A DNA stretch of 64,000 nucleotides from NCBI RefSeq assembly GCF_009649175.1, contig NZ_WJPO01000002.1:1-64000 (forward strand), in the 5' to 3' direction. Numbering within the stretch: position 1 is the stretch's first letter; each line of letters starts with the position of its first letter. Below are positions 56,530-64,000 of the stretch, one piece after another. The DNA comes from Rhodovulum strictum (GTDB lineage Bacteria > Pseudomonadota > Alphaproteobacteria > Rhodobacterales > Rhodobacteraceae). The notes beneath the pieces were generated by a model. The model was not told where the DNA came from. It made no database searches and saw only the letters and a program-made list of their open reading frames with translations. The position numbers were made by a program, and so were the translations under genes.

Positions 56530-57398
56530 TGCGCCAGATCCCGCACCACCTTGCCGTAATCGTCCACCAGCGGCACGCCCGCCTCGTGCAGGATCGCGTT
56601 GATCTCGTCCTGATGGCGGCGGATCAAAGAATTCAGCTGGCGCTGCCAGACCTTTTCGTTCAGCCGCACCCCCATGGTGATGCGATAGAACAGCCGCGGC
56701 GGCAATTCCTCGTGGACCAGCGGGATGACCTTGAATTCGGGGAAGTCCGTCTTGACCAGCGGCCCGCCGATCGGCCCCCACAGGATCGCGCCGTCGATCT
56801 CGCCCGCCCTCAGTGCGGCCAGCATGTCGGGACCGGGCGCCTCGTAGCGGCGGTCCACCATCAGGTCATAGGCCAGCGCCTTGCCCATCAGACCGTACCG
56901 CGCCATGTGCGAGGCAGGCGGCGTGCCCGCGACGACACCCAGCGCCCGCCCCTGCAAGGCCGGGTCGGACAGCGCCTCGACATTCGCCAGCGGGCCGTCC
57001 GGATCGACGATCAGCACATAGGTCGAGGTGAAGTAATGGTTGGTGTTCAGCACCAGTTCGTGGCCCTGGGCAAAGCCGATTATGACGTCGCACCTGTTTG
57101 CGCGCAGCGTGTTCCGCACAAAGCCGGTCGCCATCGGATACCAGGTGTATTCGACCGGCAGGCCCAGCTTTTCGGCAAACATCTCGGCCAGACGGTTTTC
57201 GAACCCGCGCCCCTGATCGTCCGACATCGGATAGTTGGCGGGATCGGCGCAAACCCGGAACGCGGTCTTCGAGACCAGATCCGAGGTTTGCGCCAGACCC
57301 GGAACCGGCGCTCCGCACAGAAGGGCCGCAACTGCCGCGGCCGCCAGAAGCGCCTTAACCACCGGCCATGCACTCGGCTTCGAAGGCGCTGATCGCAT
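56526..57398 (-). CDS. xoxJ: XoxJ, quinoprotein-associated periplasmic binding protein
   Basis: A 290-residue periplasmic protein of the solute-binding-protein fold that in other methylotrophs is encoded with XoxF and XoxG and is thought to help activate XoxF rather than import. Signal peptide 'ALLAAAAVAALLCGAPVPG'. 'FRVCADPANYPMSDDQGRGF' and 'DVIIGFAQGHELVLNTNHYF' are family stretches. Starts at ATG 57398 (44-base overlap with xoxG) or at GTG 57362, which overlaps the xoxG stop by only eight bases and would give a 278-residue protein. Confidence 0.88.
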   Translation of the reverse strand: MRSAPSKPSAWPVVKALLAAAAVAALLCGAPVPGLAQTSDLVSKTAFRVCADPANYPMSDDQGRGFENRLAEMFAEKLGLPVEYTWYPMATGFVRNTLRANRCDVIIGFAQGHELVLNTNHYFTSTYVLIVDPDGPLANVEALSDPALQGRALGVVAGTPPASHMARYGLMGKALAYDLMVDRRYEAPGPDMLAALRAGEIDGAILWGPIGGPLVKTDFPEFKVIPLVHEELPPRLFYRITMGVRLNEKVWQRQLNSLIRRHQDEINAILHEAGVPLVDDYGKVVRDLAQ

Positions 57399-57885
57399 CC
57401 GTCTTGTCTTCTCTCTTGGCCGGCCGGCCGCGCTCCAATGCACCGTCGCCGCGGGCCTTGAGATACACGTAGATATCGTCGACATAGCACATCACGTTCT
57501 TGTTCTGCCCGAAGGTGGGCATCACCTTCTGGTGCGATGCGTCGACATTCTGGATCCCGTTCGAGACGGTATAGACGAAATCGTAATAATCCATCCGCTC
57601 GACCGCGTCCTTCAGCGGCGGGGCATATGTCGAGCCCATGCCGTCAGGGCCATGGCAGACATGGCATTCCGAGTGATAGCGCCGGAAGCCGGAAAAGGTC
57701 ATCCAGTCAACTGTGCCGTCCTCGGCAATGAAATAGGTGGGGACGCCATCCTCGGTGAAATAACGGCCGTCCTCCTTGTAGGCGGCAGGGCCGTTGCCCG
57801 GCAGCCCCCTGTTCTCGGTGGCACCGCCGGCGCTGGCCAGCCCTGCCATGGCGCCGAAGACCAGCGCCAATCGCAACTTTTTCAT
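57355..57885 (-). CDS. xoxG: XoxG cytochrome c, electron acceptor of XoxF
   Basis: A 176-residue periplasmic c-type cytochrome that takes electrons from XoxF. Signal peptide 'LRLALVFGAMAGLASAGG'; haem motif Cys74-His-Val-Cys77-His78; Met122 in 'KVMPTFGQN' as the likely second axial ligand. A Paracoccus relative is cytochrome c553i (cycB) next to xoxF. ATG 57885 with AGGGAGAAAAG upstream. It follows xoxF after 71 bases that hold a perfect hairpin. Confidence 0.93.
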   Translation of the reverse strand: MKKLRLALVFGAMAGLASAGGATENRGLPGNGPAAYKEDGRYFTEDGVPTYFIAEDGTVDWMTFSGFRRYHSECHVCHGPDGMGSTYAPPLKDAVERMDYYDFVYTVSNGIQNVDASHQKVMPTFGQNKNVMCYVDDIYVYLKARGDGALERGRPAKREDKTDAISAFEAECMAGG

Positions 57886-57904
57886 CTTTTCTCCCTGAAT
57901 GGGT

Positions 57905-57933
57905 GGATTGGCACGGGCATGCCGTGCCAATCC
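57905..57933 (-). terminator. Perfect hairpin in the xoxF-xoxG gap
   Basis: GGATTGGCACGG and CCGTGCCAATCC, a perfect 12-bp stem with a five-base loop, between xoxF and xoxG. No T tract follows in the reading direction, so it may stabilise the xoxF 3' end or lower xoxG expression rather than end transcription. Confidence 0.7.
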
Positions 57934-57956
57934 TGTTCCTCCCCTCGCGCTGCCGA

Positions 57957-59759
57957 TCAGTCCGGCAGCTTGAACACGGTCAGCTGACCGCCAAGCGCGG
58001 TGTAGTCGCTGAGCGCGGCATAGCCGCCCACGGCGCCCAGACCGTCATTCGGGTTGGTCAGACCCGCCGCCAGACCGATGCCGGCCCAGCCGCCGACGCC
58101 CGACAGGATGCCGATATACTGCTTGCCGTCATGCTCGTAGGACATCACGTTCCCGATGATGCCCGAAGGCGTCTTGAAGCTGTAAAGCTCTTCGCCGGTC
58201 TCGGCATCGACGGCCTTGAGCAGACCCTCGAGCGTGCCGTAGAACACCACGTCGCCCGCGGTGGCCAGAGCGCCCGACCACACCGAGAACTGCTCGGGGA
58301 TCGACCACTTGATCTCGCCCTTGATGTTGTCCCAGGCGATGAAGTTGCCCATGCCGCCATGGCTGTCGGGGGCGGGATACATCGACAGCGTCGCGCCCAC
58401 ATAGGGCTGACCCGCGGTGTAGCTGACCCGGAACGGTTCGTAATCCATGCAGACGTGGTTGGTCGGCACATAGAACGTCTGGGTCCGCGGCGAATAGGCC
58501 GCCGGTTGCTGGTCCTTGGTGCCCAGCGCCGCCGGGCAGATGCCGGTGGTGTTGACATCCTCGCCGTTCTGCGCAGTCGAGAATTCCGGCACCACCGCCG
58601 GACGGCCAAAGGTCGGCGAGTTCGGGTCCATGTCGACGCCGGTGGTCCAGTTCACCGCCGGATCGTACTTCTCGGCCACCAGCAATTCGCCGGTCTCGCG
58701 GTCGAGCGTATAGGCCAGACCGTTGCGGTCGAAATGGGTCAGAAGCTTGCGCATCTGGCCGTCGACTTCCTGCTCGGTCAGGATCATCTCGTTGACGCCG
58801 TCATAGTCCCACTCGTCATGGGGCGTCATCTGATAGACCCATTTGGCCATGCCGGTATCGGCATCCCGCGCAAAGATGGTCATCGACCAGCGGTTGTCGC
58901 CGGGCCGCTGGGACGGGTTCCAGGTCGAGGGGTTGCCGGTGCCGTAATAGACCAGGTTCAGGTCGGGATCATACGAGTACCAGCCCCAGGTGGTGCCGCC
59001 GCCGATCTTCCACTGATCGCCTTCCCAGGTCGCGGTGCCGGAATCGACGCCCACCGGCTTGCCCAGATGCGTGGTGTTCTCGGGATCCATCAGCGTGTCG
59101 CTGTCCGGCCCCATCGAGTAGCCGCGCCAGACCAGTTCCCCGGTCTCCATGTTGTAGGCGGTGACATGGCCGCGCACGCCGAACTCGCCGCCCGAGATGC
59201 CGACGATCACATTGTCGCCGACCGGCAGGACGGTGGCGGTGTTGGTTTCACCGATGGCGGGATCGCCGTTCACCGCAGACCACTTGACCGCGCCCGTCTC
59301 GGCATCCAGCGCGACGATGGTGGTATCGGCCTGATGCAGGAAGATCGTGCCGTTGGCATAGGCCACACCGCGGTTCACGGTATCGCAGCACATCACCGGG
59401 ATGACGCTGCTATCCTGCTGCGGCTCGTATTTCCACTTGATCTTGCCGTTATTGCTCAGGTCCAGCGCATAGACGATGTTCGGGAACGGCGTATGCACAT
59501 ACATCGTGTCGCCGATCACCAGCGGGCTGCCCTCATGGCCGCGCAGAACGCCGGTCGAGAAGGTCCAGGCCACCTGAAGGTTGCCCACGTTCTCGCGGTT
59601 GATCTGGTCGAGGCCAGAGAAACGATGGTTGGCGTAGTTGCCGGTCTGGATGACCCATTGCGTCGGGTCGTTCATCAGCTCAAGCAGTTCGTCGTTTGCC
59701 AGCGCCGCGGATCCTGCGCAAAGCGCGGCCACAGACGTGAAAGCGATCAGTTTCTTCAT
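57957..59759 (-). CDS. xoxF: XoxF, lanthanide-type PQQ methanol dehydrogenase
   Basis: Periplasmic quinoprotein that oxidises methanol to formaldehyde (possibly on to formate). The 600-residue eight-bladed propeller has a signal peptide (cleavage near 'SAALA|NDE'), the vicinal disulfide Cys124-Cys125 in '[11 protein letters not shown]', Glu192 in '[10 protein letters not shown]', Asn276 in '[11 protein letters not shown]', and '[10 protein letters not shown]' with catalytic Asp318 and Asp320. Asp320 replaces the Ala of calcium-type MxaF and marks lanthanide dependence. No mxaF copy is seen. A 31-codon ORF ends three bases before its ATG, with GGGAG as the ribosome-binding site inside that ORF. 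Confidence 0.97.
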   Translation of the reverse strand: MKKLIAFTSVAALCAGSAALANDELLELMNDPTQWVIQTGNYANHRFSGLDQINRENVGNLQVAWTFSTGVLRGHEGSPLVIGDTMYVHTPFPNIVYALDLSNNGKIKWKYEPQQDSSVIPVMCCDTVNRGVAYANGTIFLHQADTTIVALDAETGAVKWSAVNGDPAIGETNTATVLPVGDNVIVGISGGEFGVRGHVTAYNMETGELVWRGYSMGPDSDTLMDPENTTHLGKPVGVDSGTATWEGDQWKIGGGTTWGWYSYDPDLNLVYYGTGNPSTWNPSQRPGDNRWSMTIFARDADTGMAKWVYQMTPHDEWDYDGVNEMILTEQEVDGQMRKLLTHFDRNGLAYTLDRETGELLVAEKYDPAVNWTTGVDMDPNSPTFGRPAVVPEFSTAQNGEDVNTTGICPAALGTKDQQPAAYSPRTQTFYVPTNHVCMDYEPFRVSYTAGQPYVGATLSMYPAPDSHGGMGNFIAWDNIKGEIKWSIPEQFSVWSGALATAGDVVFYGTLEGLLKAVDAETGEELYSFKTPSGIIGNVMSYEHDGKQYIGILSGVGGWAGIGLAAGLTNPNDGLGAVGGYAALSDYTALGGQLTVFKLPD

Positions 59760-59762
59760 TTT

Positions 59763-59858
59763 TCACTCCCTTGGGTTCTGGTCTTCTACAAGGCTCCGCG
59801 GCAGGGGATGGTTTTCGCCACCCTTCGCCTGGCCGGAACCGGCGCAGCACCGGGACAT
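59763..59858 (-). CDS. Candidate leader peptide upstream of xoxF
   Basis: A 31-codon ORF, MSRCCAGSGQAKGGENHPL and 12 more residues ending Pro-Arg-Glu. AGGGAGGA lies four bases before its ATG, a better ribosome-binding site than many genes here have. Its TGA is three bases before the xoxF ATG, and its last codons contain the xoxF ribosome-binding site, so translation of the two must be coupled. The peptide has a Cys-Cys pair, a His, and several acidic residues but no signal peptide. Metal- or PQQ-responsive control is speculation. I know of no named family. Real translation is not shown. Confidence 0.5.
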   Translation of the reverse strand: MSRCCAGSGQAKGGENHPLPRSLVEDQNPRE

Positions 59859-60010
59859 CTGGTCCTCCCTCCGGTGCAACGTTTCGGTGAAGTCGCGTCA
59901 GTCCTCCCTTCTTGCCGTGATCGTGGTATCTTTCATGGCGCGGGCAAACCGGCCTGCCGTCGCAAAGCTGTCCCAACCGTTTGCGCGCATGCCCCCCGCC
60001 TCCGAACCTG

Positions 60011-60847
60011 TCAGTTGCGCCGCCGGTGCAGACGCTCGGCATGCCAGCCGACATGCTCGCCCGCAAAGCTCGCAACGAAGTAATAGCTGTGGTCATAGCC
60101 CGGCTGCATCCTCACCAGCCCGGCCTGACGCCGCCGCGCAAGCACCGTCGCCAGCGCCTCGGGGCGCAGCAGGTCAAGAAACTGATCTCCGGCCCCCTGG
60201 TCGATCAGGATAGCATCCTTCCACCCATGCTCCTCCAGAAGGAGGCTCGCATCATAGCACGCCCATGCCGATTCGTCGTCGCCCAGATAGGCACTCAACT
60301 GCTTGCGGCCCCAGTCGGACCGGGTCGGGTTGGCAATCGGCGCAAAGGCAGAAAGCGAGTCGAACCGGTCGGGATTGCGCAGCGCCAGCGTCAGCGCCCC
60401 ATGCCCGCCCATCGAATGCCCGGTCACGCCATGGACATCGGCAATCGGCAGGTTGTCCAGCACCAGACCGCGCAACTCGTCCAGCACGTAATCGTACATC
60501 CGGTAATGCGCGGTCCAGGGCGCGCGCGTGGCATTGACGTAGAACCCCGCGCCCTGACCCAGATCATAGGCATCGTCATCGGCCACCCCCTCGCCGCGCG
60601 GCGAGGTATCGGGGAAGATCATGGCGATCCCGTGCTCGGCGGCATGCTGCTGGAAGCCGCCCTTGATCATCGCATTCTCATGCGTGCAGGTCAGCCCCGA
60701 CAGATACCACAACACCGGCACCGGGCCGTCCTCGGCCTGGGGCGGCAGGTAGATGCCAAAGGTCATGTCCACCCCGCAAACCTGCGACGGGTGGGTGCAG
60801 ACCATCTGCACCCCGTCGAAGCAGCGGTTCTGGGAAACGACCTCCAT
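60011..60847 (-). CDS. fghA: S-formylglutathione hydrolase
   Basis: Cytoplasmic esterase D that splits S-formylglutathione to formate and glutathione, the last step of glutathione-dependent formaldehyde oxidation. The 278-residue alpha/beta hydrolase has nucleophile Ser145 in 'GVTGHSMGGHGAL', the oxyanion region 'LSGLTCTHENAM', and the catalytic His in 'GYDHSYYFVASF'. It follows adhI by nine bases, sharing its promoter. The 152 bases to the xoxF leader ORF downstream hold no other gene. Confidence 0.96.
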   Translation of the reverse strand: MEVVSQNRCFDGVQMVCTHPSQVCGVDMTFGIYLPPQAEDGPVPVLWYLSGLTCTHENAMIKGGFQQHAAEHGIAMIFPDTSPRGEGVADDDAYDLGQGAGFYVNATRAPWTAHYRMYDYVLDELRGLVLDNLPIADVHGVTGHSMGGHGALTLALRNPDRFDSLSAFAPIANPTRSDWGRKQLSAYLGDDESAWACYDASLLLEEHGWKDAILIDQGAGDQFLDLLRPEALATVLARRRQAGLVRMQPGYDHSYYFVASFAGEHVGWHAERLHRRRN

Positions 60848-60856
60848 CGGCCCGCC

Positions 60857-61969
60857 TCAGTACACGACCACGGCGCGGATCGACTTGCCCTCATGCATCA
60901 GGTCGAAGCCGTGATTGATCTCGTCCAGCGCCAGCGTGTGGGTGATCATCGGGTCGATCTCGATCTTGCCATCCATGTACCAGTCGACGATCTTTGGCAC
61001 ATCGGTCCGCCCACGCGCCCCGCCAAAGGCCGTGCCGCGCCACACCCGGCCGGTGACCAGCTGGAACGGACGGGTCGAGATCTCGGCCCCCGCGGGCGCA
61101 ACGCCGATGATGATCGACTCGCCCCAGCCCTTGTGGCAGCACTCCAGCGCGGTGCGCATCACATTGACATTGCCCGTCGCGTCAAAGCTGTAATCGGCGC
61201 CGCCCTTGGTCAGGTTGACCAGATAGGGCACCAGATCACCCTCGACCTCGGCGGGGTTGACGAAATCGGTCATGCCGAACCGCTCGGCGATCTCGCGCTT
61301 GGACGGGTTCAGGTCCACGCCCACGATCTGGTCCGCCCCGATCAGGCGCAACCCCTGGATCACGTTAAGCCCGATGCCGCCCAGCCCGAACACCACCGCC
61401 CGGCAGCCCGGCTCGGCCTTGGCGGTGTTGATGACCGCCCCCACGCCGGTCGTCACGCCGCAACCGATATAGCAGACCTTGTCGAAGGGCGCGTCCTCGC
61501 GGATCTTGGCAACCGCGATCTCGGGCAGGACGGTGTAGTTCGAGAAGGTCGAGCAGCCCATGTAATGCAGGATCGGATCGCCATCGAGCGTCTTGAACCG
61601 CGAGGTGCCGTCCGGCATCAGACCTTGGCCCTGCGTGGCGCGGATCGCCTGGCAAAGATTGGTCTTGGGGTTGAGGCAGTATTCGCATTCCCGGCACTCG
61701 GGCGTGTAAAGCGGGATCACGTGATCGCCGGGCTTCACGCTTTTCACGCCCGGTCCCACCTCGACCACGACGCCCGCGCCCTCATGGCCCAGGATCGCCG
61801 GGAACATCCCTTCGGGATCGGCGCCCGAGCGCGTGAACTCGTCGGTATGGCAAAGCCCGGTCGCCTTGATCTCGACCAGAACCTCGCCCGCTTTCGGGCC
61901 TTCCAGCTCGACCTCGGTCACCACCAGAGGCTTGCCAGCCTCGAACGCAACGGCCGCACGGGTGCGCAT
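60857..61969 (-). CDS. adhI: S-(hydroxymethyl)glutathione dehydrogenase (class III ADH)
   Basis: NAD-dependent glutathione-formaldehyde dehydrogenase; oxidises the spontaneous formaldehyde-glutathione adduct to S-formylglutathione. The 370-residue protein has the catalytic zinc residues in '[13 protein letters not shown]' and 'LGHEGAGVV', the structural zinc cysteines in '[15 protein letters not shown]', and the NAD fold '[14 protein letters not shown]'. Called flhA in Paracoccus and adhI in Rhodobacter sphaeroides. GGGAGGAGA precedes the ATG. First gene of adhI-fghA. Confidence 0.97.
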   Translation of the reverse strand: MRTRAAVAFEAGKPLVVTEVELEGPKAGEVLVEIKATGLCHTDEFTRSGADPEGMFPAILGHEGAGVVVEVGPGVKSVKPGDHVIPLYTPECRECEYCLNPKTNLCQAIRATQGQGLMPDGTSRFKTLDGDPILHYMGCSTFSNYTVLPEIAVAKIREDAPFDKVCYIGCGVTTGVGAVINTAKAEPGCRAVVFGLGGIGLNVIQGLRLIGADQIVGVDLNPSKREIAERFGMTDFVNPAEVEGDLVPYLVNLTKGGADYSFDATGNVNVMRTALECCHKGWGESIIIGVAPAGAEISTRPFQLVTGRVWRGTAFGGARGRTDVPKIVDWYMDGKIEIDPMITHTLALDEINHGFDLMHEGKSIRAVVVY

Positions 61970-62021
61970 GTTCGCTATCTCCTCCCAGAAACCAGTGTTC
62001 TTATTTTTCTTAAGTGTAGAG

Positions 62022-62050
62022 AGTATGCGAAGGCACACATTGACCGGCAA
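62022..62050 (-). promoter_or_regulatory. Predicted sigma-70-like promoter of adhI-fghA
   Basis: Minus strand: -35 TTGCCG (62050-62045), 17-base spacer, -10 CATACT (62027-62022). Predicted leader of about 46 bases. The shared 158-base gap must also drive the divergent gene at 62128. Confidence 0.5.
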
Positions 62051-62127
62051 TTGCGACCTTGGTGGGTATTCGCCGGCGTGGACTTCGGGCCAATCCTCGT
62101 TAGAGTCCCCTCAAGGGAGGAGATTCC

Positions 62128-62739
62128 ATGACCGTACGCGCCTTGACCGGGGCCGCGCTTTTGGCGCTCGGCGCCGCCACCATCGCCCCGGCAGCCGATT
62201 TCTCGGATCCCACATGGCCCTGCATCCAGCGCAAGGTCGAACAACTCTCGCCCGGCATCATGTGGCCCCACCCGGTCGAGGAACAAAGCTACGACGCCGC
62301 CACCGAGGCCGCAGTCAAGGAACTTGTCGGCCGACTGGTCCTGCGCCGCATCCCGCTGGAGGATCTGGACCCCGTCGTGGCCGCCTTTGCCGCGGAACAT
62401 GGCAACGACCCCGCGCTGATGGGCCATGTCTTCATGTCCGCCTTCACGATCATGGCGCGGCAGCGACAGGCGATCATCAAGGGCATCGAGGAGTATTCGC
62501 TCTCGCAGATCGCCCTGTCCGAGCGCATCGACGCCACGCGGGTCGAAATCAACACCCTGCTGGATGCCGACCCGCTCGACCATGACCGCATCGACGCGGC
62601 CGAGGAACAGCTTGCCTGGGACGAGCGCATCTATACCGACCGCGCGCAATCGCTGACCTATGTCTGCGAGACGCCGGTCATCCTGGAACAGCGCCTGTTC
62701 GCCATCGCCCAGAAGCTGGCCCGCACCGCCGGGGATTGA
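62128..62739 (+). CDS. Uncharacterised exported protein of the methylotrophy block
   Basis: A 203-residue protein I do not recognise. It has a signal peptide ('ALTGAALLALGAATIAPA', cleavage near 'APAAD'), the motif 'DPTWPCIQRKVEQLSPGIMW' with one Cys, and a mostly alpha-helical, charged body ('RIDATRVEINTLLDAD', 'RIDAAEEQLAWDERI'), ending after a second Cys in 'LTYVCETPVI'. The two cysteines could form a disulfide. GGGAGGAG lies before the ATG. It is divergent from adhI and convergent with the hydrolase 10 bases away. Confidence 0.82.
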   Translation: MTVRALTGAALLALGAATIAPAADFSDPTWPCIQRKVEQLSPGIMWPHPVEEQSYDAATEAAVKELVGRLVLRRIPLEDLDPVVAAFAAEHGNDPALMGHVFMSAFTIMARQRQAIIKGIEEYSLSQIALSERIDATRVEINTLLDADPLDHDRIDAAEEQLAWDERIYTDRAQSLTYVCETPVILEQRLFAIAQKLARTAGD

Positions 62740-62749
62740 CGGGCGCAGA

Positions 62750-63787
62750 TCACTCCCATTCCAGTTCGGTAAAGGCGACCGTCGCATTGCGCGCATTGTG
62801 CTGGTCGAACAATTGCCAGCGGTCGCGTTCCTCGGCCGCAATGCCCGCCACCGCATCGCTCAGCCGTTCGCCGCGGGCGATGGCGGCGCGCGTGTCCCGC
62901 GCCAGCACATCCAGATACCGCGCCGTATCCTGCGCCCCTTCGGGCCAGGGCAGCACCGGCCCGCCATGGCCGGGCACCACGCCGCTGGCCGGAATATCTG
63001 CCAGCCCGGCCAGAACCGCCTGCCAGCCCCGAAGCGCGCCGTCCAGCGTCGGGGCATGGACATCGAAAACCAGATCGCCCGCGAACAGCAACCCGCTGTC
63101 CCGGTCCAGCACCGTCAGATCGGTCCCGGTATGGGCGACGGGCCAGGCGCGCAGTTCCAGCACCCGCCCGCCAAGGTCGATCTCGACCACATCGGCAACC
63201 GCCACATCCACCGGCGCGACAGCCGTGCCGATCAACCGCCCGGCCCCGATCCGCGCCTCAAGGCTTGCCAGATAATTCTCCTGCCGGTCGGCCAGCGCGC
63301 GCGCCAGCCCCTCATGGCCCACGACCTTTGCCCCAGCCTCGGCCAGCACCGTCGCGCCAAAGACGTGATCGGGATGCATATGCGTCAGGATCACATGGCT
63401 GACCGGCAGACCGGTGCGTGCCCGCACCGCCCGCCAGATCGCCTCGCCCATCCAGCGCGCGCTGCCCGTGTCGATCACCGCGACAGACCGCGTGCCGATC
63501 ACGATGCCCAGATTGGCCATGTCGCCACCATTCTCGCCATCGGCCTCGGCAATGGCACCGACATGCACCAGAACCCCCGGCGCAACCTCGTCAAATCCCA
63601 GCGCCTCGCCCACCGGCAAACAGAAAGGCCCGCCCGCGATCACCCCCTCGGGCAGCGCCGCGACCGGCGCCCGCTCCAGCGCCGCCAGACAGGCGGCCTC
63701 GGTCGCCGCCTCATGGCCGGGCATCAGCACATCGCGGCAGATCCCGGGGGCCGCCACCAGACAGAGCGTCACGATCGCCTCGAACAT
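62750..63787 (-). CDS. Quinoprotein relay system zinc metallohydrolase
   Basis: A 345-residue exported MBL-fold hydrolase, like the SoxH-related 'quinoprotein relay system zinc metallohydrolase' (type 2) proteins that co-occur with the SoxYZ-like carrier. An N-terminal extension with a signal-like start ('MFEAIVTLCLVAAPG') precedes the metal-binding motif 'VILTHMHPDHVFGATVL', then 'AWPVAHTGTDLTV', 'LLFAGDLVFDVHAP' and 'VPGHGGPVLP'. It may release the cargo from the carrier Cys, by analogy with SoxH or SoxB; unproven. It is divergent from the gene at 63928. Confidence 0.9.
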   Translation of the reverse strand: MFEAIVTLCLVAAPGICRDVLMPGHEAATEAACLAALERAPVAALPEGVIAGGPFCLPVGEALGFDEVAPGVLVHVGAIAEADGENGGDMANLGIVIGTRSVAVIDTGSARWMGEAIWRAVRARTGLPVSHVILTHMHPDHVFGATVLAEAGAKVVGHEGLARALADRQENYLASLEARIGAGRLIGTAVAPVDVAVADVVEIDLGGRVLELRAWPVAHTGTDLTVLDRDSGLLFAGDLVFDVHAPTLDGALRGWQAVLAGLADIPASGVVPGHGGPVLPWPEGAQDTARYLDVLARDTRAAIARGERLSDAVAGIAAEERDRWQLFDQHNARNATVAFTELEWE

Positions 63788-63927
63788 CGGCCCCCCTTCC
63801 CGGCTCCATCCAGCCAGCCTGCGCGCCCCGCCCCCTGCGATCCATACCGACCTATGGGGAATACCGCGCACCCCGTTTTCATGGCATACTCTCCCGTCAG
63901 GACCGCGCATCAGGGAGGACGCGCCCC

Positions 63928-64000
63928 ATGAAACCCGTCATCGCCGCCACCATCGCCGCGCTGGCCTTCGGCCCGGCACTGGCCGACGAGAACCGCGCCA
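63928..64000 (+). CDS. Start of an exported protein (cut by window edge)
   Basis: Only the first 24 codons are present: a signal peptide 'KPVIAATIAALAFGPALA' followed by 'DENRA'. GGGAGGAC lies 7-14 bases upstream of the ATG, so the start is convincing. It is divergent from the relay hydrolase and may be another c-type cytochrome or binding protein of the methylotrophy block; this cannot be decided from the visible part. Confidence 0.6.
   Translation, partial: MKPVIAATIAALAFGPALADENRA

Noticed and set aside
57886-57930. Upstream TTG start for xoxG within the hairpin
   Set aside because: The ATG at 57885 has a good ribosome-binding site and gives a proper signal peptide; the extension lies in the hairpin.
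59981-62131. 716-codon plus-strand frame opposite fghA and adhI
   Set aside because: Antisense shadow of two well-supported genes with no family similarity.
49000-64000. Lanmodulin-like EF-hand protein in the xox block
   Set aside because: No repeated EF-hand loops are seen in any reading frame I examined; lanthanide handling proteins may lie outside the window.

Overview
The window is a high-GC stretch of an alphaproteobacterial chromosome, most like Rhodobacterales (Paracoccus/Rhodobacter relatives). Pointers are the pgsA-moaD-moaE order, a pyrB / inactive pyrC' pair, a plant-type glutamate-cysteine ligase, many ATGA/GTGA stop-start overlaps, and a dispersed GC-rich hairpin repeat at gene 3' ends. 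Genus and species cannot be fixed from sequence alone. I see no insertion sequence, prophage, CRISPR array, rRNA or tRNA.

Region 1 (0-49 kb) is mostly conserved chromosomal housekeeping. It holds pheS with a coupled small gene, an isolated nifQ-like gene, rpmI-rplT, tag, an EAL phosphodiesterase, phaA-phaB, an EamA exporter, TrmN6-like and DUF2007 genes, a polyprenyl diphosphate synthase, ispE, a TPR protein, ETF-QO and greA. It continues with azlCD, an acyl-CoA dehydrogenase with an MBL hydrolase, a Sua5-type enzyme, yqgE, an RND pump with its adaptor, moaB, a phosphoesterase, a family-4-like uracil-DNA glycosylase, pyrB-(membrane protein)-pyrC'-plsY, gshA, rsmE, ubiA, an OmpA protein, pgsA-moaD-moaE, gdhA, uvrC, a short-chain dehydrogenase, a Ca2+/cation antiporter, an S49 peptidase and a methyltransferase.

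Region 2 (about 49.1-64 kb) is a methylotrophy block built around XoxF, a PQQ methanol dehydrogenase carrying the extra aspartate typical of lanthanide-dependent enzymes. Leftward genes are xoxF, xoxG (cytochrome c), xoxJ and a CxxCW protein. A rightward operon carries a DUF3280-like protein, an MxaD-like SRPBCC protein, a YVTN beta-propeller and a SoxYZ-like carrier. A five-gene leftward operon joins an NMT1/SsuA-type importer to an ABC-2-type transporter pair. Formaldehyde detoxification follows (fghA and glutathione-dependent formaldehyde dehydrogenase), then an uncharacterised periplasmic protein, a 'quinoprotein relay' zinc hydrolase, and the start of another exported protein at the edge.

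The inferred flow is: methanol is oxidised in the periplasm by XoxF, electrons pass to XoxG, and formaldehyde enters the cytoplasm, forms S-hydroxymethylglutathione, and is converted to formate by AdhI and FghA. The roles of the carrier, propeller, CxxCW protein, hydrolase and both transporters are unknown. The most unusual signal is a 31-codon ORF with a strong ribosome-binding site that ends three bases before xoxF and encodes a Cys-Cys-containing candidate leader peptide.
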